A stretch of DNA of 64,000 bases from the NCBI RefSeq assembly GCF_021234875.1, contig NZ_JAJQVM010000013.1, positions 1-64,000 of the forward strand, read 5' to 3'. A program made the position numbers and the translations under genes. How positions within the stretch are numbered: the first letter of the stretch is position 1; every line of letters starts with the position of its first letter. The notes beneath the pieces are model-generated. The model did no database searches. It saw only the letters and a program-made list of their open reading frames with translations, and was not told where the DNA came from. The stretch is from Marinibactrum halimedae. GTDB lineage: Bacteria > Pseudomonadota > Gammaproteobacteria > Pseudomonadales > Cellvibrionaceae. Below, in pieces: positions 16,335 through 25,361 of the stretch.

Positions 16335-18776
16335 TTATAGCGATTCAAACGAACCATCACGGTAGCGAATCACCAACGTACCAGATTCGTCGCTGATGCT
16401 GCCGTACTCAGTGCCATTTAAGGTCAATCGACCTTGAATAACGTCGCGATCTTCATCAACACTAAAAAGCGATAGCTCAACATTGTTTTCATTTTCAATG
16501 GTGATGTTGTCAATATCCGAAGAGTCGTCTCCTTCATACACAATTTCCATTAACATCCCGCTACTGTTTTTAAGAGAGACGCTGGATTCATAGGTATCCA
16601 CCCCGGTTCGAGTGGCTTGCACTTGAACGGAAAAGCGCTCATTCAGGGCATTAATAAACGCACCGAATTCCAATGTGGTGGCAATGTCCACAAAGGCATA
16701 ATCGTTTTCGTTCGGGCAGTTGTAGTAGCGTAGAGTGGGGCTGGGGTAGGTATCTGTGTAATAGCTTCTCCACCAATAGCGGTTGTTACCATAATCAATA
16801 TTGTTATCGTAAAATCGGCTACTACAACGTGGGCGAAAATTTGAGCTATCGGTGCGAATGGCAAAACGTGTATTTAATTCATCCCCCAAAGCATTGGTCA
16901 GAGAGCCATCAAGTACAATCGACAACTGACCTGTGGTCAGGGTTGGGTAAAAATAGGCGTACAAATTCGAATAACGATGTTCAGACGGAATGAGTGTGCC
17001 GTTGAAATTGAGATCCGCTGTGGCAGCCGTATCTAAACCGATATGAGTGCGGCCCGTAAAGGTTACGCCGTTTTCTCGATTTAATTGTTCTACGGTAACG
17101 TCCACATCAAAAAAGGCTCGAATTAATACATCCAAATCGCTAGCGGTGTAATCGTAACTGTGTAATTCGTCCAGCCCTGCTGAGGCATTGAGAGCAAACT
17201 GCATAAACAAGCTGCTTTCTGGCGCAAGAGAAATTTGAAGTTGGTCTTCAATACGAACTTCCCCTGACACCACCAAGTCCACATTCACATTGGCGGCAAT
17301 GCTGGCTTGGATGTCTGACTCATAAGACGTTAAACCCGTATTGCCGTTAACCCCTACCGTAATTTGTGAGTTACGATCGGTTGCAGTGATGTCCACATAA
17401 GTGGGTTGGTCTTCACCATAAAGATAGCCGTTTAAAGTGTAATTAAAATACGGTGTGTCATCGTCATTCACATAATAGGTACTTTTATTGACGTATAAGT
17501 TGGTATCGTCGTCAAAATAGATTGAAGAATATTCGTTGTCAGCAAAATAAGCGTGAGCATGACCAATGGCCTGGCCGACTCGGCCCAAGGCATCAAACCC
17601 AGCACTTACATCTTCATCAATAAAAGACTCGGTCATGGTTTGCTCTTGGGTAAACTCAAATGAGTCGGTATAGAGCGCGGCATTAGCAATATCACGAATG
17701 TCTTGCACCATGGCTTTTACGGTATCGAATTCGTTGTCAGCAGTAATAGGAAAGCTGCCACGAATAGGGGTGCGTGATCCGTTATGGGCGGTTAATCCAT
17801 CAATAGTGAAATTATTTTCTAACTCAAACAGTGTTGTGGTTACGCCATCGGCTACGGCCGCATTTTGCATGATATCGATTAAATAGTTGGATGATAAAAT
17901 GTCTTCGTAGGTGACGCCGCTATCACCCGTATCTGCAATTCCGCCATTCAGTGCGTACTGCTCTGCAAAGGTATTAAGTGCTTGGGCGAGACTCAGGCGT
18001 GGCTCTGAGTGATCTTTTAGGGTGGCCTCAATAATGGCGGAATTTAAAACGCTGTAGCGCAAGCTATTGTCGTCTGCCAACGACACAGAGTCTGAGTTTG
18101 TGATGTCAATAATATTTATACGGGTAACATCGCCCTCAATATTAAAACGGTCTGCCACACTGTGATTGGCTGAATGAATAACCGCTGCCGCATCATTATT
18201 GGTATTCATTTCTGTTTTTGCCAATTGACTGGCTACGGTAGAAAGGGCCGATAGGGTAATGGGTTGCGATTCATCCGCCGAGGGCAGCAACGCTTGTAAG
18301 GTAAAGGCCTCATCGTTCATTTCGTAAGTGTCTCCGAAATGAATACCGTTTTCACAGCCGAACGACACATCGCATTTCATTAACGTTGAACCATTGCGTG
18401 CCGGTGTGAGGGTCACCGCGACAGGCCCGCCGGAATAATCTGTCAGCGTAATGTTTGAAAATTGCCCAAGCGTATCGGTGGTGCCTGATCCGAGTGGTGA
18501 ATTAACATCAATTTCGCCATTGGTAATGGGGTAAACGGTCACTTCACCGCCGACGATTAACCCCTTAACGGCCGTACCCGATAATTGTACTTGTGTCTCC
18601 ACAGAGGAATTTGGTTGTGCGCTGGTGTCGTTGTCGCTATTGGAGCTTGACGAGCCTCCGCCGCAACCGACCGTTGACAGCGCCACACCCATAGCGCTGA
18701 CTAAGATTGCTTTTTTAAAGGTGCTTCTACTTAATGTGTTTCTATTAGACAGAGTTTGATTAGATGTAATAGGCAT
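16335..18776 (-). CDS. Large secreted lipoprotein, unknown function
   Basis: 813 residues. Signal sequence with a lipobox at Cys38 (LSTVGCGGGSSSS), then a Ser/Asn-rich linker. Residues about 64-125 look like a carboxypeptidase-regulatory/Ig-type domain (GTAVKGLIVGGEVTVYPI; GQFSNITLTDYSGGPVAVTLTPA, read as separate strands). The large remainder is Asp/Asn/Thr-rich beta-type sequence without a domain I recognise. The N-terminal arrangement is common in large surface lipoproteins of marine gammaproteobacteria. It is monocistronic; its upstream region carries two adjacent palindromes (18958-19006). Confidence 0.78.
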   Translation of the reverse strand: MPITSNQTLSNRNTLSRSTFKKAILVSAMGVALSTVGCGGGSSSSNSDNDTSAQPNSSVETQVQLSGTAVKGLIVGGEVTVYPITNGEIDVNSPLGSGTTDTLGQFSNITLTDYSGGPVAVTLTPARNGSTLMKCDVSFGCENGIHFGDTYEMNDEAFTLQALLPSADESQPITLSALSTVASQLAKTEMNTNNDAAAVIHSANHSVADRFNIEGDVTRINIIDITNSDSVSLADDNSLRYSVLNSAIIEATLKDHSEPRLSLAQALNTFAEQYALNGGIADTGDSGVTYEDILSSNYLIDIMQNAAVADGVTTTLFELENNFTIDGLTAHNGSRTPIRGSFPITADNEFDTVKAMVQDIRDIANAALYTDSFEFTQEQTMTESFIDEDVSAGFDALGRVGQAIGHAHAYFADNEYSSIYFDDDTNLYVNKSTYYVNDDDTPYFNYTLNGYLYGEDQPTYVDITATDRNSQITVGVNGNTGLTSYESDIQASIAANVNVDLVVSGEVRIEDQLQISLAPESSLFMQFALNASAGLDELHSYDYTASDLDVLIRAFFDVDVTVEQLNRENGVTFTGRTHIGLDTAATADLNFNGTLIPSEHRYSNLYAYFYPTLTTGQLSIVLDGSLTNALGDELNTRFAIRTDSSNFRPRCSSRFYDNNIDYGNNRYWWRSYYTDTYPSPTLRYYNCPNENDYAFVDIATTLEFGAFINALNERFSVQVQATRTGVDTYESSVSLKNSSGMLMEIVYEGDDSSDIDNITIENENNVELSLFSVDEDRDVIQGRLTLNGTEYGSISDESGTLVIRYRDGSFESL

Positions 18777-18957
18777 AGATTTCCTTGTTGAAAAATGTTT
18801 CCTGGGGGCAGCCCCGTTGCTATTAATGGTTTTTTGATGGATTTATGTTGTTGTATTTATCTGCACGATTTAATAGTGAAAACACCAATCCATAACGAAA
18901 AACAAAAATCGTTTGTTCTTGTGTTTTAACTATGAATAGTGTGGTATTGACTAGAGG

Positions 18958-18983
18958 GTGAACACATTTTTAAATGTGTTCAC
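18958..18983. repeat. Perfect 12-bp inverted repeat
   Basis: GTGAACACATTT and AAATGTGTTCAC pair around TT. There is no T-tract on either side, so this looks more like an operator or RNA hairpin than a terminator. Confidence 0.75.
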
Positions 18984-18990
18984 TAAAAGA

Positions 18991-19006
18991 GTGATAATTA
19001 TATCAC
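18991..19006. repeat. Palindrome GTGATAATTATATCAC
   Basis: 6-bp arms GTGATA/TATCAC around ATTA, 7 bp from the previous inverted repeat. The half-site spacing is 2 bp longer than a CRP site. Confidence 0.6.
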
Positions 19007-19418
19007 AGCTAATAAAACCTTGGTGATATTTTTGTAATTATTTTTTGTATTTATATACAGTAATTTGAGGCTTCTGTTTAGGTTGCTTTTCAGGTGCTCC
19101 TTTTTCTGCTTTGCGAAAATAAAGTCTGTGCTATGCCTTAATCAGGGGTTTACTTCAGGCCAGTTATCGAACAGTTTCTTTATAGTCGCATAAGGCGTGC
19201 TATCGGGTTTGAGTTGGTTGTAAGTTAACCTTTAAGGTTGAATGTTGTTCAGTGGGTGCCATCGATAAGAAATTCTCTTAGTGTTTTCATGTCTAACCTC
19301 TTATAATCCTCACCATTAAATCCTTATCGTGTACTGTGTGTACCGTAGAGGTGAAATTTGAATTTGTGTACAAGTCTGTGTACATGAGACGAAGAAATGA
19401 GAGTGTTATAAACCGTAA

Positions 19419-21221
19419 ATGTCCCATAATATCAACAACATACGCAACTTCTCCATCATTGCCCACATTGACCACGGTAAATCGACCATTGCCGATCGAT
19501 TTATTCAACTTTGCGGCGGCTTATCTGACCGTGAAATGGCCGCCCAGGTTCTTGATTCCATGGATATCGAGCGGGAGCGTGGTATTACGATCAAGGCACA
19601 GAGTGTCACTCTCGATTATAAAGCCCGCAACGGTGAAACCTATCAATTGAACTTCATTGATACTCCTGGGCATGTGGACTTTTCCTACGAAGTGTCTCGT
19701 TCGCTAGCGGCCTGTGAAGGGGCGCTGTTGGTGGTCGATGCCGCCCAAGGTGTTGAGGCGCAATCGGTTGCCAACTGTTATACCGCCGTTGAACAGGGGC
19801 TTGAAGTGATTCCTGTTCTCAACAAAATGGATCTGCCTCAGGCCGAGCCAGATCGTGTGGCACAAGAGATTGAAGACATTATTGGTATTGATGCGTCTTC
19901 TGCTGTGCCGTGCAGTGCCAAGTCTGGTCTGGGTATGGAAGACGTTCTAGAGCAGCTGGTCACGCTCGTACCTCCACCGGAAGGGGATGTTGATGCCCCT
20001 TTGCAGGCGTTGATTATTGACTCTTGGTTCGATAACTATTTAGGGGTCGTCTCTCTGGTACGAGTCACTCAGGGCACCTTAACGGTCAAAGACAAAATCA
20101 TTGCCAAATCCATTGGCAAGGCTCATGTGGTCGATAGTGTGGGTATTTTCACACCCAAGCGTGTAGAAACCAAAGTACTAAAAGCCGGTGAAGTGGGCTT
20201 TGTGGTGGCGGGCATCAAAGACATTCATGGCGCGCCAGTGGGGGATACCTTAACCCACGCGAATACACAAGATACCGAAGCGTTGCCTGGGTTTCAAAAA
20301 GTGAAGCCCCAAGTTTATGCGGGTTTATTCCCGGTCTCGTCTGATGATTATGAAAGTTTCCGAGATGCCTTGGGCAAGCTCGTCTTGAATGATGCATCAT
20401 TATTCTATGAGCCAGAAACCTCCGATGCTCTGGGTTTTGGTTTCCGTTGTGGCTTCTTGGGTATGCTTCACATGGAAATTATTCAGGAGCGTTTAGAGCG
20501 TGAATATGATCTTGATTTGATCACCACGGCGCCAACGGTGATTTTTGAGGTGGTTCAAAAAGACGGTGAAACCGTCTACGTGGACAACCCCTCTAAATTG
20601 CCAGACAGTGGCATTATCGAAGAGATGCGCGAGCCGATCTGCGAGGCCAATATTTTGGTTCCGAAAGAGCATTTGGGGAATGTCATCACCCTTTGTGTTG
20701 AAAAGCGCGGCGTTCAGAAAGACATGCAGTTTGTGGGTGGGCAGGTTTCGGTGAGCTATGAGCTGCCTATGAATGAAGTGGTGATGGACTTTTTTGATCG
20801 TATCAAATCTGTTAGTCGTGGATTTGCCTCGCTCGATTACAGTTTTAGCCATTTCCAAAAAGCCAATTTGGTGCGCCTTGATGTCTTAATTAACGGCGAT
20901 AAAGTGGATGCATTGGCGCTCATCGTTCACAAAGATAATGCACACTTTAAAGGCCGTGCCTTGGCGGAAAAAATGAAAGAACTCATTCCGCGACAAATGT
21001 TTGATGTGGCCATTCAAGCGGCGATTGGTGGTCAGGTCGTTGCTCGTACCACTGTGAAAGCATTGCGCAAGAATGTGACTGCGAAATGTTACGGTGGTGA
21101 TGTGACTCGTAAGAAAAAACTATTGGAAAAACAAAAAGCCGGTAAAAAGCGTATGAAGCAAGTGGGTAGTGTGGATATTCCACAAGAAGCGTTTCTTGCC
21201 GTATTGAAAGTCGATAGTTAA
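19419..21221 (+). CDS. lepA: Elongation factor 4 (LepA)
   Basis: 600 residues, the standard LepA length. The GTPase domain has P-loop AHIDHGKST, switch [15 protein letters not shown] and NKMD motifs; EF-G-like domains II, III and V follow, and the LepA-specific C-terminal domain is present ([25 protein letters not shown], then [22 protein letters not shown]). LepA binds stalled ribosomes and promotes back-translocation or initiation fitness. It heads the lepA-lepB cluster, 61 bp before lepB. No strong Shine-Dalgarno precedes the ATG, but the N-terminal [20 protein letters not shown] matches the family start. Confidence 0.98.
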   Translation: MSHNINNIRNFSIIAHIDHGKSTIADRFIQLCGGLSDREMAAQVLDSMDIERERGITIKAQSVTLDYKARNGETYQLNFIDTPGHVDFSYEVSRSLAACEGALLVVDAAQGVEAQSVANCYTAVEQGLEVIPVLNKMDLPQAEPDRVAQEIEDIIGIDASSAVPCSAKSGLGMEDVLEQLVTLVPPPEGDVDAPLQALIIDSWFDNYLGVVSLVRVTQGTLTVKDKIIAKSIGKAHVVDSVGIFTPKRVETKVLKAGEVGFVVAGIKDIHGAPVGDTLTHANTQDTEALPGFQKVKPQVYAGLFPVSSDDYESFRDALGKLVLNDASLFYEPETSDALGFGFRCGFLGMLHMEIIQERLEREYDLDLITTAPTVIFEVVQKDGETVYVDNPSKLPDSGIIEEMREPICEANILVPKEHLGNVITLCVEKRGVQKDMQFVGGQVSVSYELPMNEVVMDFFDRIKSVSRGFASLDYSFSHFQKANLVRLDVLINGDKVDALALIVHKDNAHFKGRALAEKMKELIPRQMFDVAIQAAIGGQVVARTTVKALRKNVTAKCYGGDVTRKKKLLEKQKAGKKRMKQVGSVDIPQEAFLAVLKVDS

Positions 21222-21282
21222 GAAAATAGTGTTTTGCATTTGTTGAAATATTGGCTCCTTATTAACGTTGGATTTTGCTTGA

Positions 21283-22164
21283 ATGGATATTAATTTTCCG
21301 CTAATCATGGTTTTGCTGGTGTTTGCCAGCGGTTTTATTTGGTTATTTGATGCATTGTTTCTCTCTGGTAAACGTCGTGCGGCGGTGAGTGCGGTCGAAA
21401 ATCAGTTTTCTGGTGTGAACCTACCGGGTGATGAGTTAGTGTTACTGGAGTCGAACGACGCCTCATTGGCCCCAGAGCAAAAAGCGTATGCAACGGCCTT
21501 AGTCGCAGCAAAAAAAGAGCCGGCGGCTGTGGAGTACGCTAAATCCTTTTTCCCAGTGCTATTTGTGGTATTGGTGTTGCGTTCGTTCTTGGTAGAGCCT
21601 TTCCAGATTCCATCCTCTTCAATGGAGCCTACCTTAGAGATCGGTGATTTTATTTTGGTGAATAAATTCACTTATGGTATTCGTTTACCTGTGGTTCGAA
21701 CGAAAGTCTTTGATATCAATACTCCAAAGCGTGGTGATGTTATGGTTTTTTTTCCGCCACATAAAAAGCAGTATTATATTAAGCGTGTTATCGGTTTGCC
21801 CGGTGACAAAATTCAATACACAAACAATGTGCTTTATATCAACGGCGAAAAACAACCTCAATCGTTAGTGGCTTCCTTACCGGCGGCTCGGCCAATGTTT
21901 CAGTTAACCACTGAAACATTGGATGGGCGCGAACACACCATGAAAAAATCCATTCAGCCTGGACCATTAAGTGTTCATGGTGTTTGGGAGGTTCCTGAAG
22001 GTCATTACTTTATGATGGGCGATAACCGAGATAACAGCTCTGATAGCCGTGCCTGGGGTGTGGTGCCAGAAGAGAATATTGTGGGTAAGGCTTTTGCGGT
22101 TTGGATGCATTGGGAGTCTTTCTTTAGCATCCCCAATTTCAGTACCGTTGGGGTGATTGAATAA
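21283..22164 (+). CDS. lepB: Signal peptidase I
   Basis: 293 residues. N-terminal transmembrane helix (about 5-27), a cytoplasmic loop, a second helix (about 88-103), then the periplasmic catalytic domain. The Ser/Lys dyad is S113 (PSSSMEPTL) and K167 (YYIKRVIGLPGD); box E reads GDNRDNSSDSRAWG. It cleaves signal peptides of exported proteins, including the many secreted products in this window. Co-directional with lepA as in most proteobacteria. Confidence 0.98.
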   Translation: MDINFPLIMVLLVFASGFIWLFDALFLSGKRRAAVSAVENQFSGVNLPGDELVLLESNDASLAPEQKAYATALVAAKKEPAAVEYAKSFFPVLFVVLVLRSFLVEPFQIPSSSMEPTLEIGDFILVNKFTYGIRLPVVRTKVFDINTPKRGDVMVFFPPHKKQYYIKRVIGLPGDKIQYTNNVLYINGEKQPQSLVASLPAARPMFQLTTETLDGREHTMKKSIQPGPLSVHGVWEVPEGHYFMMGDNRDNSSDSRAWGVVPEENIVGKAFAVWMHWESFFSIPNFSTVGVIE

Positions 22165-22248
22165 AGCTAACTGTAAAAACGGTATAGTGTTGTATGCTTA
22201 TGTTTAGTAACACTTGTATCTTGTAACTGTAAAAAGCTAAGGAGCTTG

Positions 22249-22656
22249 ATGGTGAATTTGCCTTATAAGCAGCGTGGTATGTCCCTTTATGGCTGGGTAT
22301 TGGTTTTAATGGTGGCAGGCTTCTTTTTCACCGTGGCGTTTAAATTGGGCCCCGTTTATATCGACAACTCGTTTATTGCCTCTGGCTTGAAAGATTTGGG
22401 GCGTCACCCAGAAGGGGTGGAAACCCTGAGTAATGGGCAAATTAAGAAAGAGCTGATGCAGTTTTTCTCCATCAATAATGTCAGAAACGAAGAAGCCAAA
22501 AACATCAAAGTTCAGCGTAACGGCGAAGTGGTTTTGGTGAATATTGACTATGAAATTCGCGTTCCGATGTTTGCCAATATTGATGTTGTTTTAACGTTTA
22601 ATAATCAATTGAACAGTAAATTCCCTGGACAGTGTTGTACCCCCATTAATGAGTAG
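22249..22656 (+). CDS. DUF4845 membrane-anchored protein
   Basis: About 135 residues. An N-terminal QRGMSLYGWVLVLMVAGFFF segment looks like a pilin-type or single membrane anchor; the remainder is the small DUF4845 domain. The position between lepB and rnc is conserved in Pseudomonas and relatives. AAGGAG at 22239-22244 supports the ATG at 22249 or the GTG at 22252 rather than the TTG at 22246. It overlaps rnc by 8 bp, so translation is likely coupled. Function unknown. Confidence 0.9.
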   Translation: MVNLPYKQRGMSLYGWVLVLMVAGFFFTVAFKLGPVYIDNSFIASGLKDLGRHPEGVETLSNGQIKKELMQFFSINNVRNEEAKNIKVQRNGEVVLVNIDYEIRVPMFANIDVVLTFNNQLNSKFPGQCCTPINE

Positions 22657-23350
22657 TAATCCTATTTTGATCGATGCGTTGCAACGGCGCATCGGTTATA
22701 CCTTTAAAGATCTTTCACTTCTTGATCAAGCATTAACCCACCGTAGTTTTGGCGTGAAAAATAACGAACGCTTGGAATTTTTAGGTGATTCCATTCTGGG
22801 CTTTATTATCGGCGAAGCGTTGTACCAACAATTCTCCAATGCCAGCGAAGGGGCGCTTACCCGAATACGTTCGACGTTGGTAAAAGGCGAGACACTGGCG
22901 GAGATTGCCCGTGAATTTCAATTAGGCGATTGCTTGATTCTCGGTGAGGGGGAAATGAAAAGCGGTGGCTTTCGTCGTTCCTCTATATTAGCGGATACAG
23001 TTGAGGCGATTATTGGCGCTATCTATACCGACTCTGACTTTTCTAATTGCCGGAAAATCGTCTTAAATTGGTATGGGGACCGTATGCAGTCAGTGTCGCC
23101 GGATAAGCCCCATAAAGACCCTAAAACTCAGTTGCAAGAGCTATTGCAGGCGAAGCATCAACCGCTACCAGACTATGAGGTTGTTGCGACGTCTGGTGAG
23201 GTGCACGATCAATTAATTACCGTTCAGTGCCGCGTATCTCTGCTGGAAGAGGCGTTTGAGGCGACGGGGAAGAACCGCAAGCAGGCAGAGAAAGCCGCCG
23301 CAAAGCAAGTGCTGAGTGCTTTGTATGCGGCAGGATTTAAAAATAAGTAG
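22649..23350 (+). CDS. rnc: Ribonuclease III
   Basis: 233 residues. The catalytic signature NERLEFLGDSILGFII carries the metal-binding Glu/Asp pair, and the second acidic set is in ILADTVEAIIGAIYTDS. A C-terminal double-stranded RNA-binding domain follows (DPKTQLQELLQAKHQPLPDYEV; KNRKQAEKAAAKQVLSAL). It processes rRNA precursors and structured mRNAs. Overlap with the DUF4845 gene and position before era and recO follow the usual order. Confidence 0.98.
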   Translation: MSSNPILIDALQRRIGYTFKDLSLLDQALTHRSFGVKNNERLEFLGDSILGFIIGEALYQQFSNASEGALTRIRSTLVKGETLAEIAREFQLGDCLILGEGEMKSGGFRRSSILADTVEAIIGAIYTDSDFSNCRKIVLNWYGDRMQSVSPDKPHKDPKTQLQELLQAKHQPLPDYEVVATSGEVHDQLITVQCRVSLLEEAFEATGKNRKQAEKAAAKQVLSALYAAGFKNK

Positions 23351-23373
23351 TACAAATTAAAAGCAGTATAAGT

Positions 23374-23418
23374 AAAGTAGTGAAAAATAAAGTAGTGAAA
23401 AATAAAGTAGTGAAAAAT
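23374..23418 (+). repeat. 15-bp tandem repeat, three perfect copies
   Basis: AAAGTAGTGAAAAAT is repeated exactly at 23374, 23389 and 23404 and followed by a partial AAAGAAG. It fills most of the 84-bp rnc-era gap. Each unit carries TAG and TGA, so it cannot be translated through. Confidence 0.95.
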
Positions 23419-23434
23419 AAAGAAGAGTAGATTC

Positions 23435-24367
23435 ATGAGCGACGACCTTACCCCTTCCTCAACAGAGGTAGCATCCATTAAACGCTGTGGTTATGTGGCG
23501 ATTGTGGGTAGACCCAATGTGGGTAAATCCACGCTATTAAATCATTTGTTGGGTCAGAAGATCAGTATTACTTCGCGGAAACCGCAAACCACGCGAAACA
23601 ACATGTTGGGGATTAAAACGGAAGGTGGGACTCAGGCCATCTTTGTAGACACCCCCGGAATGCATCTCGGGCAAACCAAGGCCATTAATCGCTTTATGAA
23701 TCGCTCTGCTAATACTGCTGTTAAAGACGTGGATTTGGTGATTTTCGTTGTTGATCGAACTGTGTGGACGGAAGAAGATCAATTGGTGGCCGAGCGCTTA
23801 GCAAATTGTGAATGCCCGATTGTACTCGCGGTGAATAAAGTGGATCGAGTCGAAGATAAAGCCGCTTTATTACCACACCTACAGGCGCTCACAGAAGCCA
23901 TTAATTGTGAAGAGGTGATACCGGTCTCTGCATTACAAAAGACCAACTTGGAACAATTGGAAGCGATTATTGATCGTCATCTACCAGAAGGTGAGCATTT
24001 TTTCCCGGAAGATCAAATTACCGATCGCAGTAGCCGTTTTATGGCGGCGGAAATTATTCGCGAAAAAATCACGCGCCAGTTGGGGGACGAATTACCTTAC
24101 CAAATGGCGGTGGAAATTGAAGAATTTCGGCACGAAGGCAGCATTATTCACATTAGCGCGTTAATTTTGGTGGAGCGCAAAGGTCAAAAGCGTATTTTAA
24201 TTGGAGATAAAGGCGATCGTATTAAAAAGATTGGTCAGCAGGCGCGGCTGGATATGGAGAATCTTTTCGAAGAAAAAGTCATGTTAAATTTGTGGGTGAA
24301 AGTTAAAGCGGGTTGGTCTGATGATGAGCGTGCATTGCGGAGTTTGGGGTATGATGATCCGCAATAA
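23435..24367 (+). CDS. era: GTPase Era
   Basis: 310 residues. G1 [13 protein letters not shown]2 KPQTTRNN, G3 DTPGMH, G4 NKVD and G5 VSALQ are all visible, followed by the KH RNA-binding domain ([33 protein letters not shown], in pieces). Era binds the 3' end of 16S rRNA and couples 30S maturation to growth. A slightly long N terminus (about 15 residues before the G domain) is common in this group. Confidence 0.98.
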   Translation: MSDDLTPSSTEVASIKRCGYVAIVGRPNVGKSTLLNHLLGQKISITSRKPQTTRNNMLGIKTEGGTQAIFVDTPGMHLGQTKAINRFMNRSANTAVKDVDLVIFVVDRTVWTEEDQLVAERLANCECPIVLAVNKVDRVEDKAALLPHLQALTEAINCEEVIPVSALQKTNLEQLEAIIDRHLPEGEHFFPEDQITDRSSRFMAAEIIREKITRQLGDELPYQMAVEIEEFRHEGSIIHISALILVERKGQKRILIGDKGDRIKKIGQQARLDMENLFEEKVMLNLWVKVKAGWSDDERALRSLGYDDPQ

Positions 24368-24421
24368 CGTTTTTTAACTTCCTTTCTATAATGTGCTTTT
24401 CTTTTCTCAATGTGGGGTGAA

Positions 24422-25288
24422 ATGAATGTGTTGAACCCCGCCATTGATTTTCAACCTGCTTACGTATTGCATACACGGCCTTATCGAGAAACCAGTTTAA
24501 TCGTCGATTGTTTTACGGCAAACTTTGGTCGCATCTCCCTTGTGGCCAAAGGCGCTAAGCGAAAAAAATCTTCTCAGGTCTCATTACTTACTCCTCTGCT
24601 ACCCATTCACATTACGTGGTCAGGTCGTGGGGAATTAAAATCGTTACGTGACGTGGAGGTGGCTCAATATCGTACCGTGTCAATGGGCTTGGGTTATTAC
24701 TGTGTTATGTATGTGAATGAGTTGCTGTTACGTTTGGTGCCAAAAGAAGAAGTGCTTTCGTCATTATTCATGGCGTACAACCATTTTGTTATATTGGCTT
24801 CTGCAACGGATCTTGCATCGCAACAATTAGCATGGTTTACAGAGCAATTAAGGCGATTGGAGTTTCTATTATTGAATGTTTTGGGTGTGGGGGTGAATTT
24901 CCATTGTCAGCCTCTCACTGGAATCAGTATTCAACCTAATCTTTATTACTGGTTTGATGTTGAAAATGGTTTTGTCGAAGCAACATCGGTAAAAACAGAA
25001 GCGATTTTATCGAAAAGTGCCAGTGAGCATTATAAGATTGTTCAGGGTAGAGACATTTTTTTGGGCGAGCAATTGCTTCAGATCGGTGATTTTTTGCAAA
25101 ATCAAAATGAAATGATAGTCCCCTCAAAAGGAAATAAAGAGGCTTACCTTACTCACTTGTCAGCTCCTGCACGCCATTGTGCGAAACGCATTGCCCATCT
25201 GGCAATTATGGCCCGATTGGGTGATCGCCCCTTGAAAAGTCAAGCTTTGCTTCGCAAGGTTTGGCACACTTTTAAAGACTCTTCTTAG
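24422..25288 (+). CDS. recO: DNA repair protein RecO
   Basis: About 288 residues from the ATG at 24422, preceded by GGGGTGA; an in-frame ATG 12 bp earlier would overlap that ribosome-binding site. The N-terminal OB fold reads PAYVLHTRPYRETSLIVDCFT and GRISLVAKGAKRKKS, followed by the helical C-terminal domain. It lacks an obvious four-Cys zinc finger. RecO loads RecA with RecR at gaps. It is the last gene of the lepA-to-recO run; the usual pdxJ partner is absent. Confidence 0.95.
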   Translation: MNVLNPAIDFQPAYVLHTRPYRETSLIVDCFTANFGRISLVAKGAKRKKSSQVSLLTPLLPIHITWSGRGELKSLRDVEVAQYRTVSMGLGYYCVMYVNELLLRLVPKEEVLSSLFMAYNHFVILASATDLASQQLAWFTEQLRRLEFLLLNVLGVGVNFHCQPLTGISIQPNLYYWFDVENGFVEATSVKTEAILSKSASEHYKIVQGRDIFLGEQLLQIGDFLQNQNEMIVPSKGNKEAYLTHLSAPARHCAKRIAHLAIMARLGDRPLKSQALLRKVWHTFKDSS

Positions 25289-25310
25289 TGTCATCGCTTT
25301 CAAGCGGATC

Positions 25311-25351
25311 TGTAAATAAGCATTTTGTTTCTCAAAAAATGCTTATTTACA
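25311..25351. terminator. Long hairpin between convergent recO and gacS-like gene
   Basis: TGTAAATAAGCATTTT pairs perfectly with AAAATGCTTATTTACA (16 bp, 9-base loop). Symmetrical, so it can terminate both convergent transcripts although flanking T-tracts are weak. Confidence 0.8.
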
Positions 25352-25361
25352 AATACCCACT

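Larger units (their letters stand above)
18777..19418. other. 642-bp divergent intergenic region
   Basis: Separates the surface lipoprotein gene from lepA. Contains two palindromes (18958-18983, 18991-19006) and short TGTGTAC direct repeats close to lepA. No gene seen. Confidence 0.6.

Noticed and set aside
18991-19006. CRP binding site
   Set aside because: Half-sites GTGA and TCAC are separated by 8 bp, not the 6 bp of CRP sites.
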